From positions 62,001 to 126,000 of the forward strand of contig JAISQW010000001.1 in assembly GCA_031273925.1 (NCBI GenBank): 64,000 nt of DNA, given 5' to 3'. Below the pieces are notes generated by a model that was not told where the DNA came from, made no database searches, and saw only the letters and a list, made by a program, of their open reading frames with translations. Below are positions 27,299-36,897 of the stretch, piece after piece. The translations under genes and the position numbers were made by a program. The stretch comes from Endomicrobium sp. Its GTDB lineage: Bacteria; Elusimicrobiota; Endomicrobiia; Endomicrobiales; Endomicrobiaceae. Each line of letters starts with the position of its first letter. Within the stretch, counting starts at the first letter, position 1.

Positions 27299-27961
27299 AT
27301 GTATATAAAAGTCGAAAACTTATGTAAAAATTACAAATGTAAAACTTTAAAAATAAATATAGAAATATTAAAAAATATAACATTAAAAATACTATCTGGT
27401 CAGAAAATAGCTTTAGTTGGACCATCAGGAGCAGGTAAAAGCACATTAATTCATATTTTAGGACTTATGGACAAACCGACATCTGGTAATATTTATATAG
27501 ATGGTGTAGATTGTTTTTCTAAAAGTAATAAATATTTATGTAATATGAGAAAAACCAAAATAGGATTTGTTTTTCAATTTCATTATCTTATGAAAGATTT
27601 TACAGTATTTGAAAATATTATTATGCCGGTATGGAATAATAAGTCAACTAAATTGTTACATGCTAAAAGTATTTTAAAAAGAATTGGTCTACTACATAAA
27701 CAAAATTGCTATCCTAATGAGTTATCAGGAGGAGAACAACAACGTGTAGCTGTAGGTAGAGCATTAATAAATAATCCGCAAATAATTTTAGCTGATGAAC
27801 CAACAGGAAATTTAGATAAAAATACAAGCATTGAAATAGTAAATTTACTATTTGAAATTGCTACAGAATTATCTTCAATTTTAGTTATTGTTACTCATAG
27901 TGAAATTATTGCAATAAAAACTGATAAAGTTATAAAATTAAATAATGGGCTAATAATATAA
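27299..27961 (+). CDS. lolD: Lipoprotein-releasing ATPase LolD
   Basis: ABC ATPase partner of the preceding permease, in the MacB/LolD class. The 220 residues show Walker A GPSGAGKST (41-49), Q-loop FVFQFHYLMKDFT, the full signature LSGGEQQRVAVGRAL, Walker B ILADEPTGNLD and switch His in VTHS. All motifs are intact, unlike the two PstB proteins in this window. The gene starts seven bases after lolC/E and has no strong Shine-Dalgarno, so the two are likely coupled. Confidence 0.92.
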   Translation: MYIKVENLCKNYKCKTLKINIEILKNITLKILSGQKIALVGPSGAGKSTLIHILGLMDKPTSGNIYIDGVDCFSKSNKYLCNMRKTKIGFVFQFHYLMKDFTVFENIIMPVWNNKSTKLLHAKSILKRIGLLHKQNCYPNELSGGEQQRVAVGRALINNPQIILADEPTGNLDKNTSIEIVNLLFEIATELSSILVIVTHSEIIAIKTDKVIKLNNGLII

Positions 27962-28002
27962 AAATATACATGCTCTAATCAAATAAAAAAAGGAAAAACA
28001 GT

Positions 28003-28878
28003 ATGAAAATTTATATTAATGAAAAATTTGTTGAAAAAGATGATGCAAAAATCTCTGTATTTGATCACGGATTTCTTTATGGGTATGGAATTTTCGAAGG
28101 TATAAGAGCATATAATAATAGAATTTTTAGATTAAAAGAACACTTAGATAGATTGTGGTCATCAGCTAAAGTTGTCAACATTACAATTCCTATTTCTAAA
28201 AAGGAATTAGAAAGAAATATTATAAAAACTCTTATAGTAAATAAACTTTCAGATTCTTATATAAGATTAATAGTTACAAGAGGTTGTGGTGACTTAGGGC
28301 TTGATCCAAGAAAATGTATTGGAGTACCTTCAATAATAATTATTACAGATACTGTTTCTTTATATGAAAATGAATTGTATGAAAAAGGTATGAAAATTAT
28401 AACTGCCACTACTAGAAGATTGAGACAAGATTCTTTGAGCCCAAATATAAAATCACTTAATTATTTGAATAATATACTAGCAAAAATGGAAGCAATACAA
28501 AATGGTGTTTTAGAAGCGTTAATGTTAAATTCTGAAGGATATGTTGTGGAATGTACTACTGATAATATTTTTTTAGTTAAAAATGGAATACTTTATACGC
28601 CTTCTGGGTCTGATGGGGCATTGATAGGAATAACTAGAGATGCTGTTATTGAACTTGCAAAAAATAAATTAAAGATTCTTGTAAAGGAATGTCGTATAAC
28701 TATGTATGATGTTTACACATCTGATGAATGTTTTCTAACAGGTACAGCAGCAGAAATAATACCAATAATATCTGTTGATTCAAGACAAATCGCTGATGGT
28801 AAACCGTGCAAAATAACATTAAAATTAATAAAAGAATTTAAAAATCTTACAAGATTAACTGGAACACCAATTAGATAA
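28003..28878 (+). CDS. ilvE: Branched-chain-amino-acid aminotransferase (class IV)
   Basis: PLP enzyme that interconverts branched-chain amino acids and their 2-oxo acids. The 291 residues include FDHGFLYGYGIFEGIRAY near the N-terminus, the PLP lysine in SPNIKSLNYL, the cofactor-contacting Glu in GYVVECTTDNIF, and FLTGTAAEI. No other isoleucine, valine or leucine gene is nearby, so the direction of use is unclear. A D-amino-acid aminotransferase of the same fold is a less likely reading. An AAAGGA Shine-Dalgarno precedes ATG. Confidence 0.87.
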   Translation: MKIYINEKFVEKDDAKISVFDHGFLYGYGIFEGIRAYNNRIFRLKEHLDRLWSSAKVVNITIPISKKELERNIIKTLIVNKLSDSYIRLIVTRGCGDLGLDPRKCIGVPSIIIITDTVSLYENELYEKGMKIITATTRRLRQDSLSPNIKSLNYLNNILAKMEAIQNGVLEALMLNSEGYVVECTTDNIFLVKNGILYTPSGSDGALIGITRDAVIELAKNKLKILVKECRITMYDVYTSDECFLTGTAAEIIPIISVDSRQIADGKPCKITLKLIKEFKNLTRLTGTPIR

Positions 28879-28923
28879 ATAATATAGATTGTATTAGAAT
28901 TATGAATAAGTATTATTTTATAT

Positions 28924-28943
28924 ATCATAAGTAGTTTTATGAT
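28924..28943 (+). repeat. Inverted repeat in front of the tamB-like gene
   Basis: ATCATAA and TTATGAT form a seven-base stem with a six-base loop. The repeat ends directly before the ribosome site GAGCAGGA of the next gene. It could be an RNA hairpin that affects translation, a processing site or an operator. No T-run follows, so it does not look like a terminator of ilvE. Confidence 0.35.
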
Positions 28944-28957
28944 GAGCAGGATTCATA

Positions 28958-31900
28958 TTGGCCAATATAAAGAAGAAAAAAATTAAACATAAACTTACAA
29001 AATATCTATTAATAATGAGTCTTGCTCTTATTTTAATTTTATTATTTTCATATTGTATGAAAAAGTATTTATTATTGCCGAAAATTCAAAAATATATTTA
29101 TAATACAATAGGTGATGAAGTAAAATTCGGTGATTTTCATATTTCACCTTTTAGTATTACTGTTAATAATTTAAAAATGAACGGAGTATTTAAAGCTCAC
29201 AAAATAGTATTTAAAATAAATCCGTTAAGAATTTTTACATGTACAAATTTTGAAGATTACATAAGTAAGATAAATATTTCAAAACTTGAATTATTTTTAT
29301 CTAAAAATAATTTTAAAACAAACTGCAATAATATTCTTTTAGATAAAAATATTTTATTTAGAAAACTTTGCAAATATAATTTGAGGATTAGTATAAAAAA
29401 GTTGGCGGTTAAAAGCAATATAGAAATTTATAATACAAATATAATACTAAGCAATTTTAAAATTATTATAGATTCTGATATACATTTATTATCACATGTT
29501 ATTAAATTTCATACATGTTTTAGACAGAATATGGAAAGCATGACGTTCACAACCACATCTTCTTTTACATCATTAGGCGCAATAAAAATATCTTTAAAAG
29601 CACAAGGTTGTTTTAATTTTTTATCATTAGATTTTTGTCAAAAAATTTTTATTGAAAAATTGTCATATAAAGGATTTAAATTTAATAATATTTCAGGTTT
29701 TATTTCAAAAACAGCATGTAATTATACAGCATATTTACAGAATACGTTTGGTAAAATAAACCTTAATCTATTGAATAATATTATTAGTATTAATTCCTTT
29801 ATTAACATATCAAAAATTAATAACAATTTTTCAGGATATGTTAGTTGTAATTTTAAAAAAAGTAATAGCTATAAGGAAAATATAGAAATTAATATAACTA
29901 ATTTAAAATTTTTTGGCATAAATTATGGTAGCTTTAAATTCTTAGCAGTAAAAAATAATTATAAAACTTATAATACATTTTGCGTAAATATATTGAAAGA
30001 AAAATCAATGACTGTTCCTATAAAAGAAAAATATTCTAAATATTTTATTATTAAAAATAAAACCATACTATTTGCTAATGACAAACAAAATAATAAAATT
30101 GTCATCAAATGTATTGATGATATTTCTTCGATTTTTTTGATTATTAAATATGTTAAAGGTTTTGTAAATCTTTCAGGATTTATAAATAAAACTTATTATA
30201 AAATTAATTTATTAACTAATAAATTTTATAAACTAAAAAATATAGAGGCAAAGAATGTAGTTGCTATTATGTTTAAAAATAACAAAAAATCTCTTTTTAA
30301 TATGATACAAACTGCTAGTAACATACAAAAATCTGAGATCAATTTTGATGTTACAATACTCAATGGGATCTTATTTCGTAATAACAAATTTAAAGAAATT
30401 AAAGCTATAGGTACTGTTAATACATCTAGTAAAATGATAAATCTTAAAAAATTTATTATTAATAATTGTAATAAAATTATAGCTAAAAGAATACGGATTG
30501 AATTTTTAACAGGTAATTTTCATCCTCATTTTAATGTAAATATAACAAATCTAAATTTATGTTTGCATGGTTTAACTATCAACGGATATATAAATATAAA
30601 TTTTTATTTGAACAATAATGGTATTAATAGTATTATTCAATGTAAAAAAATAAAAATATGTGGTGTTCTATTAAAGAATGTAACAATAAATTCTAAATTT
30701 TCAACAAAAAATATTGAAATTACTAACATAAAATTGAATGATGATATTAATATTATTGGTAATATACTTATAGAATTCAAAAATTCTATAAATACAGATA
30801 AAAAACAATATTGTCATACTTGTCCGTTGATTTCATTTAACAAGTTTCAAGATAAAAAATCCATATCAAGATTTTTAATATATAAATCAAAATGTGTGAA
30901 AACTGTAAAATTAAATGATGTTAAATTTAGTATTGACTTTGATAGTGGTAATATTATGATGAAAAATAGTACTGTAATTAAATTTTTAAATAATAAGATA
31001 AATTTAAATAATGGATTTTTAAATATTAAAAAAAGAAAATATGGTTTTAATTTATCTCTCGCCAATTCTTATATAAATTTTATAGATTTTTCATGTAATG
31101 TGAATTTATTTGGAGAAATAATTAATAAAAACCATTTTTTACATAAAGGTATTATTGATTTTAACAATTTATGTATTAATAAGCATAAATTGTTTTTATC
31201 AAATATTAATTACAAAATTAAAAATGGTAAAATATTTATATCATCAAAAGTAGCTAATAGTGTCAAAAAATATGATTTATCAGGGATATTTGATTTCACA
31301 AATTTTGTGTTTATGGTAAAAATAAATTTTTCAAATGATAAATCTATTTTTCATTTATTCATAAAAGCTTCAAAAACTTTTGTAAATTTTATTATGAAAG
31401 GTACAAATATTGAATCTAATTTAATTGTCAATATTTTCAATTTCCCAAACATTATTACTTGTGGGTATGTAAACATAAATATGAATTTATTTGGAGATAT
31501 TAATAGTGGAAGTGGACCAAAAGGTAATATGTTAATGTCTTCAAATTATGGATACTTATTAGGTATTCCATACGATAATTTCCTTATTAAAACAAATTTT
31601 TGTAATAATCAAATTTATATAGATAATTTTGTTTTTAAAAAAAATGGTGAAATTGATATTATAATTAACGGATATTTACCATTTTTATTTAATAAAACTC
31701 CAAAAAAAGAATTTAATAAGCTTCCTTTTAGTATTTCTTATACAATTAATGATTATAATTTAAACATTTTAAAATTTTTAACAAAAAGATATATTCATGA
31801 TATTTTTGGAAAAATGTTTTTTAAAGGTGTTTTAGAAGGAACTTTTAAAGACCCAATAGTTAGTGGTAAATTTTTAATTATTGATGGATTTTTTGAAAGT

Positions 31901-33136
31901 AATAAATATTTTTCTAAGGTTAGAGATTTATCAGTTGATATTTCTTTAATTAAAAACTTATTAAAGTTTAATAAGTTTAATCTAAAATCTGGACATGGTG
32001 AATTAAATATTTACGGACAATTAGTATTAAAAAGATTTAATATTGATCAATTTGACATAAAAGTTGTCACAAGTAAAAAAGGTATTCCAATATGTATTCC
32101 ACAGTTACCAGTAACAAAATTTATTGGTAAAAGTTCTATTTTAAAGGATTATTCAAAAGGAGAACCTAATTTTAATATAAGAATTTATGGTAATTCATTA
32201 ACACATCCAAAAATTGAAGGATATATTAAATTTGAAAATACACGTTTTTCTTTAACTAAAGCTATACAAATTAAAAATTGTTTTATTCCAAAAAATACTG
32301 AATTTGATTTAAAGTTTTTAACTGCGAGTAATACAAAATTTGAAAATTCATTCATTTCAACGTTTATTAATGGATTTTTAAATATTAAAGGTCACTACGG
32401 TTCTCTTGAAATAAATGGTATTATTAAAACTTTAAATGGAAAAATAAATTATTTAGGAACAGTGTTCAATATATCAAAAGCAACAATAGAAATAATTAAA
32501 GATACTCAAATTTATATTACCGCAACTTGTGAAACAATTTTATCATCAAAAATAAATAAACAATCTAAAAAAACAGTTAAATTTACTATCAATAAATTTA
32601 AAATATCAGATTTATATGATCAATATGATGATATTTTAAACTCTGCTTTAAATAATCTTAAATATATAGATAATTATAAATTGAATTTTATAGAAAAATC
32701 ACAAATAAATCATGATAAACAATTAATTTCAATAACAACATTTAATGATGCCAAATTTATGGCTAAACAGAAAATATTAAGATCATTAAATCAATCATTG
32801 ACAATTCCTCTAATTAGAACAGTTTTAAAAAAATCAGGATTCGTGGATGATTTTAAGATTTCTTATATTAATAATTATGATAAAAATATAAACTTTATTA
32901 CTTTGTTGTCAGGGACAAAATTTTCTTTAGAAAAAAAAATATTTGATAAAATGATAGTAAAATACTCTATTGTTGTTAATGAATTAAATAAAAAACTTAA
33001 TTTACATAATGTTGTAGAATTAAAATATAAATTAATGAACAATTTATATTTTCTTGGTCGTTATGAATTAGATCCTATGAATAAATTATGTAAACCTAAT
33101 AGAAAAATAATATTTAAGCATACGTTAGAATTTTAA
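28958..33136 (+). CDS. TamB/AsmA-like inter-membrane protein (DUF490 C-terminus)
   Basis: Very long protein (1392 residues) with one membrane anchor (about 15-33) and then a periplasmic body rich in short beta-strands. That is the pattern of TamB/YhdP-type bridges that carry phospholipids between the two membranes or help insert outer-membrane proteins. The last 400 residues look like the TamB C-terminal domain and end in Phe (HTLEF), as TamB-type proteins often do. The body is unusually rich in Asn, Lys and Ile from AT pressure, so detailed homology is hard to see. Start TTG 28958 follows AGGA by about 7 bases. No BamA/TamA gene is adjacent. Confidence 0.75.
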   Translation: MANIKKKKIKHKLTKYLLIMSLALILILLFSYCMKKYLLLPKIQKYIYNTIGDEVKFGDFHISPFSITVNNLKMNGVFKAHKIVFKINPLRIFTCTNFEDYISKINISKLELFLSKNNFKTNCNNILLDKNILFRKLCKYNLRISIKKLAVKSNIEIYNTNIILSNFKIIIDSDIHLLSHVIKFHTCFRQNMESMTFTTTSSFTSLGAIKISLKAQGCFNFLSLDFCQKIFIEKLSYKGFKFNNISGFISKTACNYTAYLQNTFGKINLNLLNNIISINSFINISKINNNFSGYVSCNFKKSNSYKENIEINITNLKFFGINYGSFKFLAVKNNYKTYNTFCVNILKEKSMTVPIKEKYSKYFIIKNKTILFANDKQNNKIVIKCIDDISSIFLIIKYVKGFVNLSGFINKTYYKINLLTNKFYKLKNIEAKNVVAIMFKNNKKSLFNMIQTASNIQKSEINFDVTILNGILFRNNKFKEIKAIGTVNTSSKMINLKKFIINNCNKIIAKRIRIEFLTGNFHPHFNVNITNLNLCLHGLTINGYININFYLNNNGINSIIQCKKIKICGVLLKNVTINSKFSTKNIEITNIKLNDDINIIGNILIEFKNSINTDKKQYCHTCPLISFNKFQDKKSISRFLIYKSKCVKTVKLNDVKFSIDFDSGNIMMKNSTVIKFLNNKINLNNGFLNIKKRKYGFNLSLANSYINFIDFSCNVNLFGEIINKNHFLHKGIIDFNNLCINKHKLFLSNINYKIKNGKIFISSKVANSVKKYDLSGIFDFTNFVFMVKINFSNDKSIFHLFIKASKTFVNFIMKGTNIESNLIVNIFNFPNIITCGYVNINMNLFGDINSGSGPKGNMLMSSNYGYLLGIPYDNFLIKTNFCNNQIYIDNFVFKKNGEIDIIINGYLPFLFNKTPKKEFNKLPFSISYTINDYNLNILKFLTKRYIHDIFGKMFFKGVLEGTFKDPIVSGKFLIIDGFFESNKYFSKVRDLSVDISLIKNLLKFNKFNLKSGHGELNIYGQLVLKRFNIDQFDIKVVTSKKGIPICIPQLPVTKFIGKSSILKDYSKGEPNFNIRIYGNSLTHPKIEGYIKFENTRFSLTKAIQIKNCFIPKNTEFDLKFLTASNTKFENSFISTFINGFLNIKGHYGSLEINGIIKTLNGKINYLGTVFNISKATIEIIKDTQIYITATCETILSSKINKQSKKTVKFTINKFKISDLYDQYDDILNSALNNLKYIDNYKLNFIEKSQINHDKQLISITTFNDAKFMAKQKILRSLNQSLTIPLIRTVLKKSGFVDDFKISYINNYDKNINFITLLSGTKFSLEKKIFDKMIVKYSIVVNELNKKLNLHNVVELKYKLMNNLYFLGRYELDPMNKLCKPNRKIIFKHTLEF

Positions 33137-33241
33137 AATACAGTTGGAAAAATGTAGAAATTTTGATAATTAGTATTTATTATGTAAACAATTTTATGTA
33201 GATACTTTATATATTTATATTACTGTTTTTATTATTTTTGA

Positions 33242-34591
33242 ATGGAACAAAATGTTATGATAGCCCAAAATTTAAAATATTTTATAGGCTCTATTTCTGT
33301 TGATTATAGATTAGCAGAAACAGATATTATGAGTTCTATAGCGCATACTAAAATGCTTATAAAAACAAAAATCATAAGTGTATGTGATGGTAAAAAGATT
33401 ATTTTAGGATTAATGTCTATTAAAAAAGACATAAAAGAGGGAATGAAAATTCCAAAAGAAGAAGATATTCATTATACTATAGAAAAAGAGTTAATACGTA
33501 GAATTGGTAGTATTGGTGGTAAAATGCATACTGCTAGAAGCAGAAATGATCAAGTGAGTACCGATTTAAGAATTTATTTAAAACAAGAAATAAAGATTAT
33601 TAATAAACTTATTAATAATCTCCAAAAAACACTTATAAATAAATCTACTGAAAATATTGATATCATAATGCCAGGATATACACATTTACAACCAGCTCAA
33701 CCAATTTTAGTTGCTCATCATATACTTGCTTATGTTTGGATGTTACAAAGAGATAAAAAAAGACTTGATGATTGTTATGAAAGAACTAATGTTTTACCAT
33801 TAGGTAGCGTTGCTTTAGCAGGGACATCATTTAAAATTGACAGACAATATACAGCTAAACTTTTAGATTTTAAATATATAAGTGAAAATTCTTTAGATGC
33901 TGTGGGTGATAGAGATTTTGCAATAGAATTTGTTTTTTGTGTATCTTTAATAGCCTTACATCTTACTAGATTTTGTGAAGAGATAATTTTATGGATGAAT
34001 CCTGAATTTGGATATGTAACAATAAATGATAAATTTACTTCAGGATCTTCAGTAATGCCTCAAAAAAGAAATCCAGATTGTGCTGAAGTAGTAAGAGGTA
34101 AATTCGGTAGAATTCTTGGTGATTTAATTGCACTTTTTACAATATTAAAATCTTTACCACTTGCATATAATAGAGATTTACAAGAAGATAAATATTCAGT
34201 TTTTGATGCTCTAGATAGTATTAAAATGTGTCTCAAAGTTATTAATGATATGTCTAGTACTTTAAATTTTATTAAGGAAAATACTTTAAAAAGTGTAAAA
34301 AAGGGTTTTGTTGAAGCTACGGAAATGGCAGATTATCTTGCAAAAAAAAATATTCCATTTAGGACAGCTCATAGAATAATTAAAAATATTGTTACTTATT
34401 GCAAAAAAAAATCTAAAACTTTAAATGAATTATCACTCAAAGAATATAATCAATTTTCCTTAGCATTTAAGAATGATATATTTAAATGCTTGGATGTTGA
34501 AAATATCGTTAAAATGAAGACTTCATATGGTGGAACATCAAAGAAATCTATTGCACAGCAAATAAAAAATATTAAACGAAATTTAAAATAA
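33242..34591 (+). CDS. argH: Argininosuccinate lyase
   Basis: Splits argininosuccinate into arginine and fumarate, the last step of arginine synthesis. The 449 residues contain DYRLAETDI, EEDIHYTIE, ARSRNDQVSTDLR, the catalytic His region GYTHLQPAQP and the signature GSSVMPQKRNPD with the catalytic Ser. The conserved N-terminal WGGRF is missing: the alignable part begins at the first Met, and a TGA stop lies in frame directly before it (33239). No other arginine gene is in the window. It is followed by lysA. Confidence 0.93.
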   Translation: MEQNVMIAQNLKYFIGSISVDYRLAETDIMSSIAHTKMLIKTKIISVCDGKKIILGLMSIKKDIKEGMKIPKEEDIHYTIEKELIRRIGSIGGKMHTARSRNDQVSTDLRIYLKQEIKIINKLINNLQKTLINKSTENIDIIMPGYTHLQPAQPILVAHHILAYVWMLQRDKKRLDDCYERTNVLPLGSVALAGTSFKIDRQYTAKLLDFKYISENSLDAVGDRDFAIEFVFCVSLIALHLTRFCEEIILWMNPEFGYVTINDKFTSGSSVMPQKRNPDCAEVVRGKFGRILGDLIALFTILKSLPLAYNRDLQEDKYSVFDALDSIKMCLKVINDMSSTLNFIKENTLKSVKKGFVEATEMADYLAKKNIPFRTAHRIIKNIVTYCKKKSKTLNELSLKEYNQFSLAFKNDIFKCLDVENIVKMKTSYGGTSKKSIAQQIKNIKRNLK

Positions 34592-34692
34592 AAATCTCTA
34601 CAATAAAATATATTATTTATTGTAAGAACTGGAGAAATCATAAAAAAATGTGTATGATAAGACAGTGTATTGTATGTTAATTGTTTTGTGAA

Positions 34693-35943
34693 ATGGAAAA
34701 TAAGTTAATGTTAAAATTTAAAAGAAAGGATTTACATATTGAACATGTTAAGTTGTTAGATATTGCAAAACAGTATGGAACACCAACATATGTATATTCA
34801 AAAAATAAAATTGTAAATAATTTTTTTGAATATAAGAATATTTTAAAATCAAAAAATGATATTATTTGTTTTTCATGTAAATCAAATTCCAATGGTACTA
34901 TTTTGAAATTGCTTGCAAAATTAGGTTCTGGAGTTGATACAACTTCTGGTGGAGAAATATATAGATGTTTAAGAGCAGGATTTAGTCCTTCAATGATAGT
35001 TTATGCAGGAGTTGGTAAAACCTATGAAGAAATAGAATATGCTTTAAAAAGTTCAATTTTTATGTTTAATGTTGAATCTTTTGATGAATTAAACTTGATA
35101 GATAAAATAGCAAAAAAAGTAAAAGCAAAAGCAAGAATATCATTTAGAATAAATCCAGAAATTGATATTAACACACATCCATATGTGGTTACTGGTAAAA
35201 ACGGTACAAAATTTGGAATTCCTTATTACGATGCAATAAGAGCATATTTAACAGCCAAGAAAAAAAAGAACATAGTTATTTCCGGTATACATTTTCACAT
35301 TGGTTCTCAAATTTTAGATCTTAAACCATATAAAATTGCTGCTGATAAAATCAAAAAAATTGTTGATATTTTAGAGCTAAAAAATGGTATAAAACTTGAA
35401 TATATAAATTGTGGTGGTGGCATAGGAATTAAATATAAAAACAATCAAAAAATACTACGTCCGAAACGATTTATATCTGAAATGTTTAGTATATTTGGAT
35501 TAAAACACAAAATGATTTTCGAACCTGGACGTTCAATAGTTGGAAATGCAGGACATCTTTTAATAAAAATTATATACAAAAAAAGCTCATATGGAAAGAA
35601 TTTTTTAATTACAAATTCTGGAATGAATGATTTAATAAGACCGGCATTATATAATGCATATCATAATACTATACCAATAAAATATATAAATACAAAAAAA
35701 ATAAAAACTGACATTGTAGGACCAATATGTGAAACTGGAGATTTTATTGCCAGAGATGTTATATTACCTTCATTAAAACAAAATGATTATCTTTTGGTAA
35801 CTTGTACAGGAGCATATGGAGCATCAATGGCATCTCAATATAATTCTAGACCATTAATTACAGAAGTTTTAATTGAATGTGATAAAACTTTTTTAATGAG
35901 AAAAAGAGCAAAATATGATGATTTGTTGTTAAATGAAGTGTAA
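34693..35943 (+). CDS. lysA: Diaminopimelate decarboxylase
   Basis: PLP-dependent alanine-racemase-fold enzyme that converts meso-diaminopimelate to lysine, the final step of the pathway encoded downstream. The 416 residues include FSCKSNSNGTIL near the N-terminus with the PLP lysine, HFHIGSQ, CGGGIGIKY, EPGRSIVGNAG and the Cys-containing block GPICETGDFIARD. ATG 34693 is chosen; TTG 34681 would add four residues. It begins the cluster lysA-dapF-dapA-dapB-dapL. Confidence 0.95.
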   Translation: MENKLMLKFKRKDLHIEHVKLLDIAKQYGTPTYVYSKNKIVNNFFEYKNILKSKNDIICFSCKSNSNGTILKLLAKLGSGVDTTSGGEIYRCLRAGFSPSMIVYAGVGKTYEEIEYALKSSIFMFNVESFDELNLIDKIAKKVKAKARISFRINPEIDINTHPYVVTGKNGTKFGIPYYDAIRAYLTAKKKKNIVISGIHFHIGSQILDLKPYKIAADKIKKIVDILELKNGIKLEYINCGGGIGIKYKNNQKILRPKRFISEMFSIFGLKHKMIFEPGRSIVGNAGHLLIKIIYKKSSYGKNFLITNSGMNDLIRPALYNAYHNTIPIKYINTKKIKTDIVGPICETGDFIARDVILPSLKQNDYLLVTCTGAYGASMASQYNSRPLITEVLIECDKTFLMRKRAKYDDLLLNEV

Positions 35944-36000
35944 TTTAAAATAAAAGTTACAGTTTGAACGAAAATTTAAATATACAATAAATACGTTGAA

Positions 36001-36813
36001 ATGAAAATAAATTTTTCAAAAGTTGTTGCCACAGGCAATGATTTTATTTTGATAGATAATAGGAAAAATATAATTAAGAAAGATAATTATGCAGAGCTTG
36101 CAAGTAAATTATGTGCCAGAAAGTATTCAATAGGAGCAGACGGTTTAATTTTTATTGAAAAAAGTATTTATAAGGATTTTAAAATGAAGTATCTTAATTG
36201 TGATGGATCATATGCTGCTATGTGCGGAAATGGTGGTAGGTCTGTTGCCAAATTTATGTATGCTTTAAAAGCAGTAAATTATAAAATGGAATTTGAAACA
36301 GATGCTGGGACAATAAATGCTGAAATATTTGAAAAAAATATAGTTAAACTTAACTTATACAAACCAAAAAATATAAAACAAAACATAAAACTCAAATTCG
36401 AAACTCATGAAATTAATGTTGATTTTATAGATACTGGAGTACCTCATATTGTAATATTTGTTGATGATATAGAAAAAATAGATATTTTGAAATATGGTAA
36501 AAAAATCAGATATCACAAAATATTTGCACCATTAGGTGTAAATGTGAATTTTGTTAAAATTGTAAAAGATAATATTTTAATGATTCGTACTTACGAACGA
36601 GGTGTTGAAGATGAGACTTTAGCGTGTGGTACTGGAGTAATTGCTGTTGGAATTATTTCTTATATAAAAGGCTATACAAAATTACCTACAAGTATAATTA
36701 CAAGAAGTGGAGAGAAATTGTATGTATCTTTTGAATATAAAAATAGTGAAATATTTAATGTTATTCTTGAAGGACCTGCTTTTATAGCTTTTAAAGGTAT
36801 GGTTGAAATTTAA
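36001..36813 (+). CDS. dapF: Diaminopimelate epimerase
   Basis: Cofactor-free epimerase that turns LL-diaminopimelate into the meso form used in murein and by LysA. Both catalytic cysteines are present: Cys75 in MCGNGGR and Cys209 in ACGTG. GNDFILIDN near the N-terminus and EDETLACGTG near the end are typical. At 270 residues the length is normal. It fits between dapL (which makes LL-diaminopimelate) and lysA in the pathway. Confidence 0.96.
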   Translation: MKINFSKVVATGNDFILIDNRKNIIKKDNYAELASKLCARKYSIGADGLIFIEKSIYKDFKMKYLNCDGSYAAMCGNGGRSVAKFMYALKAVNYKMEFETDAGTINAEIFEKNIVKLNLYKPKNIKQNIKLKFETHEINVDFIDTGVPHIVIFVDDIEKIDILKYGKKIRYHKIFAPLGVNVNFVKIVKDNILMIRTYERGVEDETLACGTGVIAVGIISYIKGYTKLPTSIITRSGEKLYVSFEYKNSEIFNVILEGPAFIAFKGMVEI

Positions 36814-36854
36814 TTTTATTTTAAAGTTGGTAAAAGTTAAAAACAAAATAAACT

Positions 36855-36873
36855 GTTTGTATTTATTACAAAC
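36855..36873 (+). repeat. Perfect inverted repeat upstream of dapA
   Basis: GTTTGTA and TACAAAC form a seven-base stem with a five-base loop TTTAT, ending 24 bases before the dapA ATG and just upstream of its strong AAAAAGGAGAG ribosome site. It may be an operator for lysine-pathway control or an RNA hairpin. It is too small to be a lysine riboswitch. Confidence 0.35.
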
Positions 36874-36897
36874 TAGCTGTAAAAAGGAGAGTGTATA

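Noticed and set aside
34592..34692. Possible lysine riboswitch upstream of lysA
   Set aside because: About 100 bases without the conserved multi-helix core; no L-box-like pattern was found.
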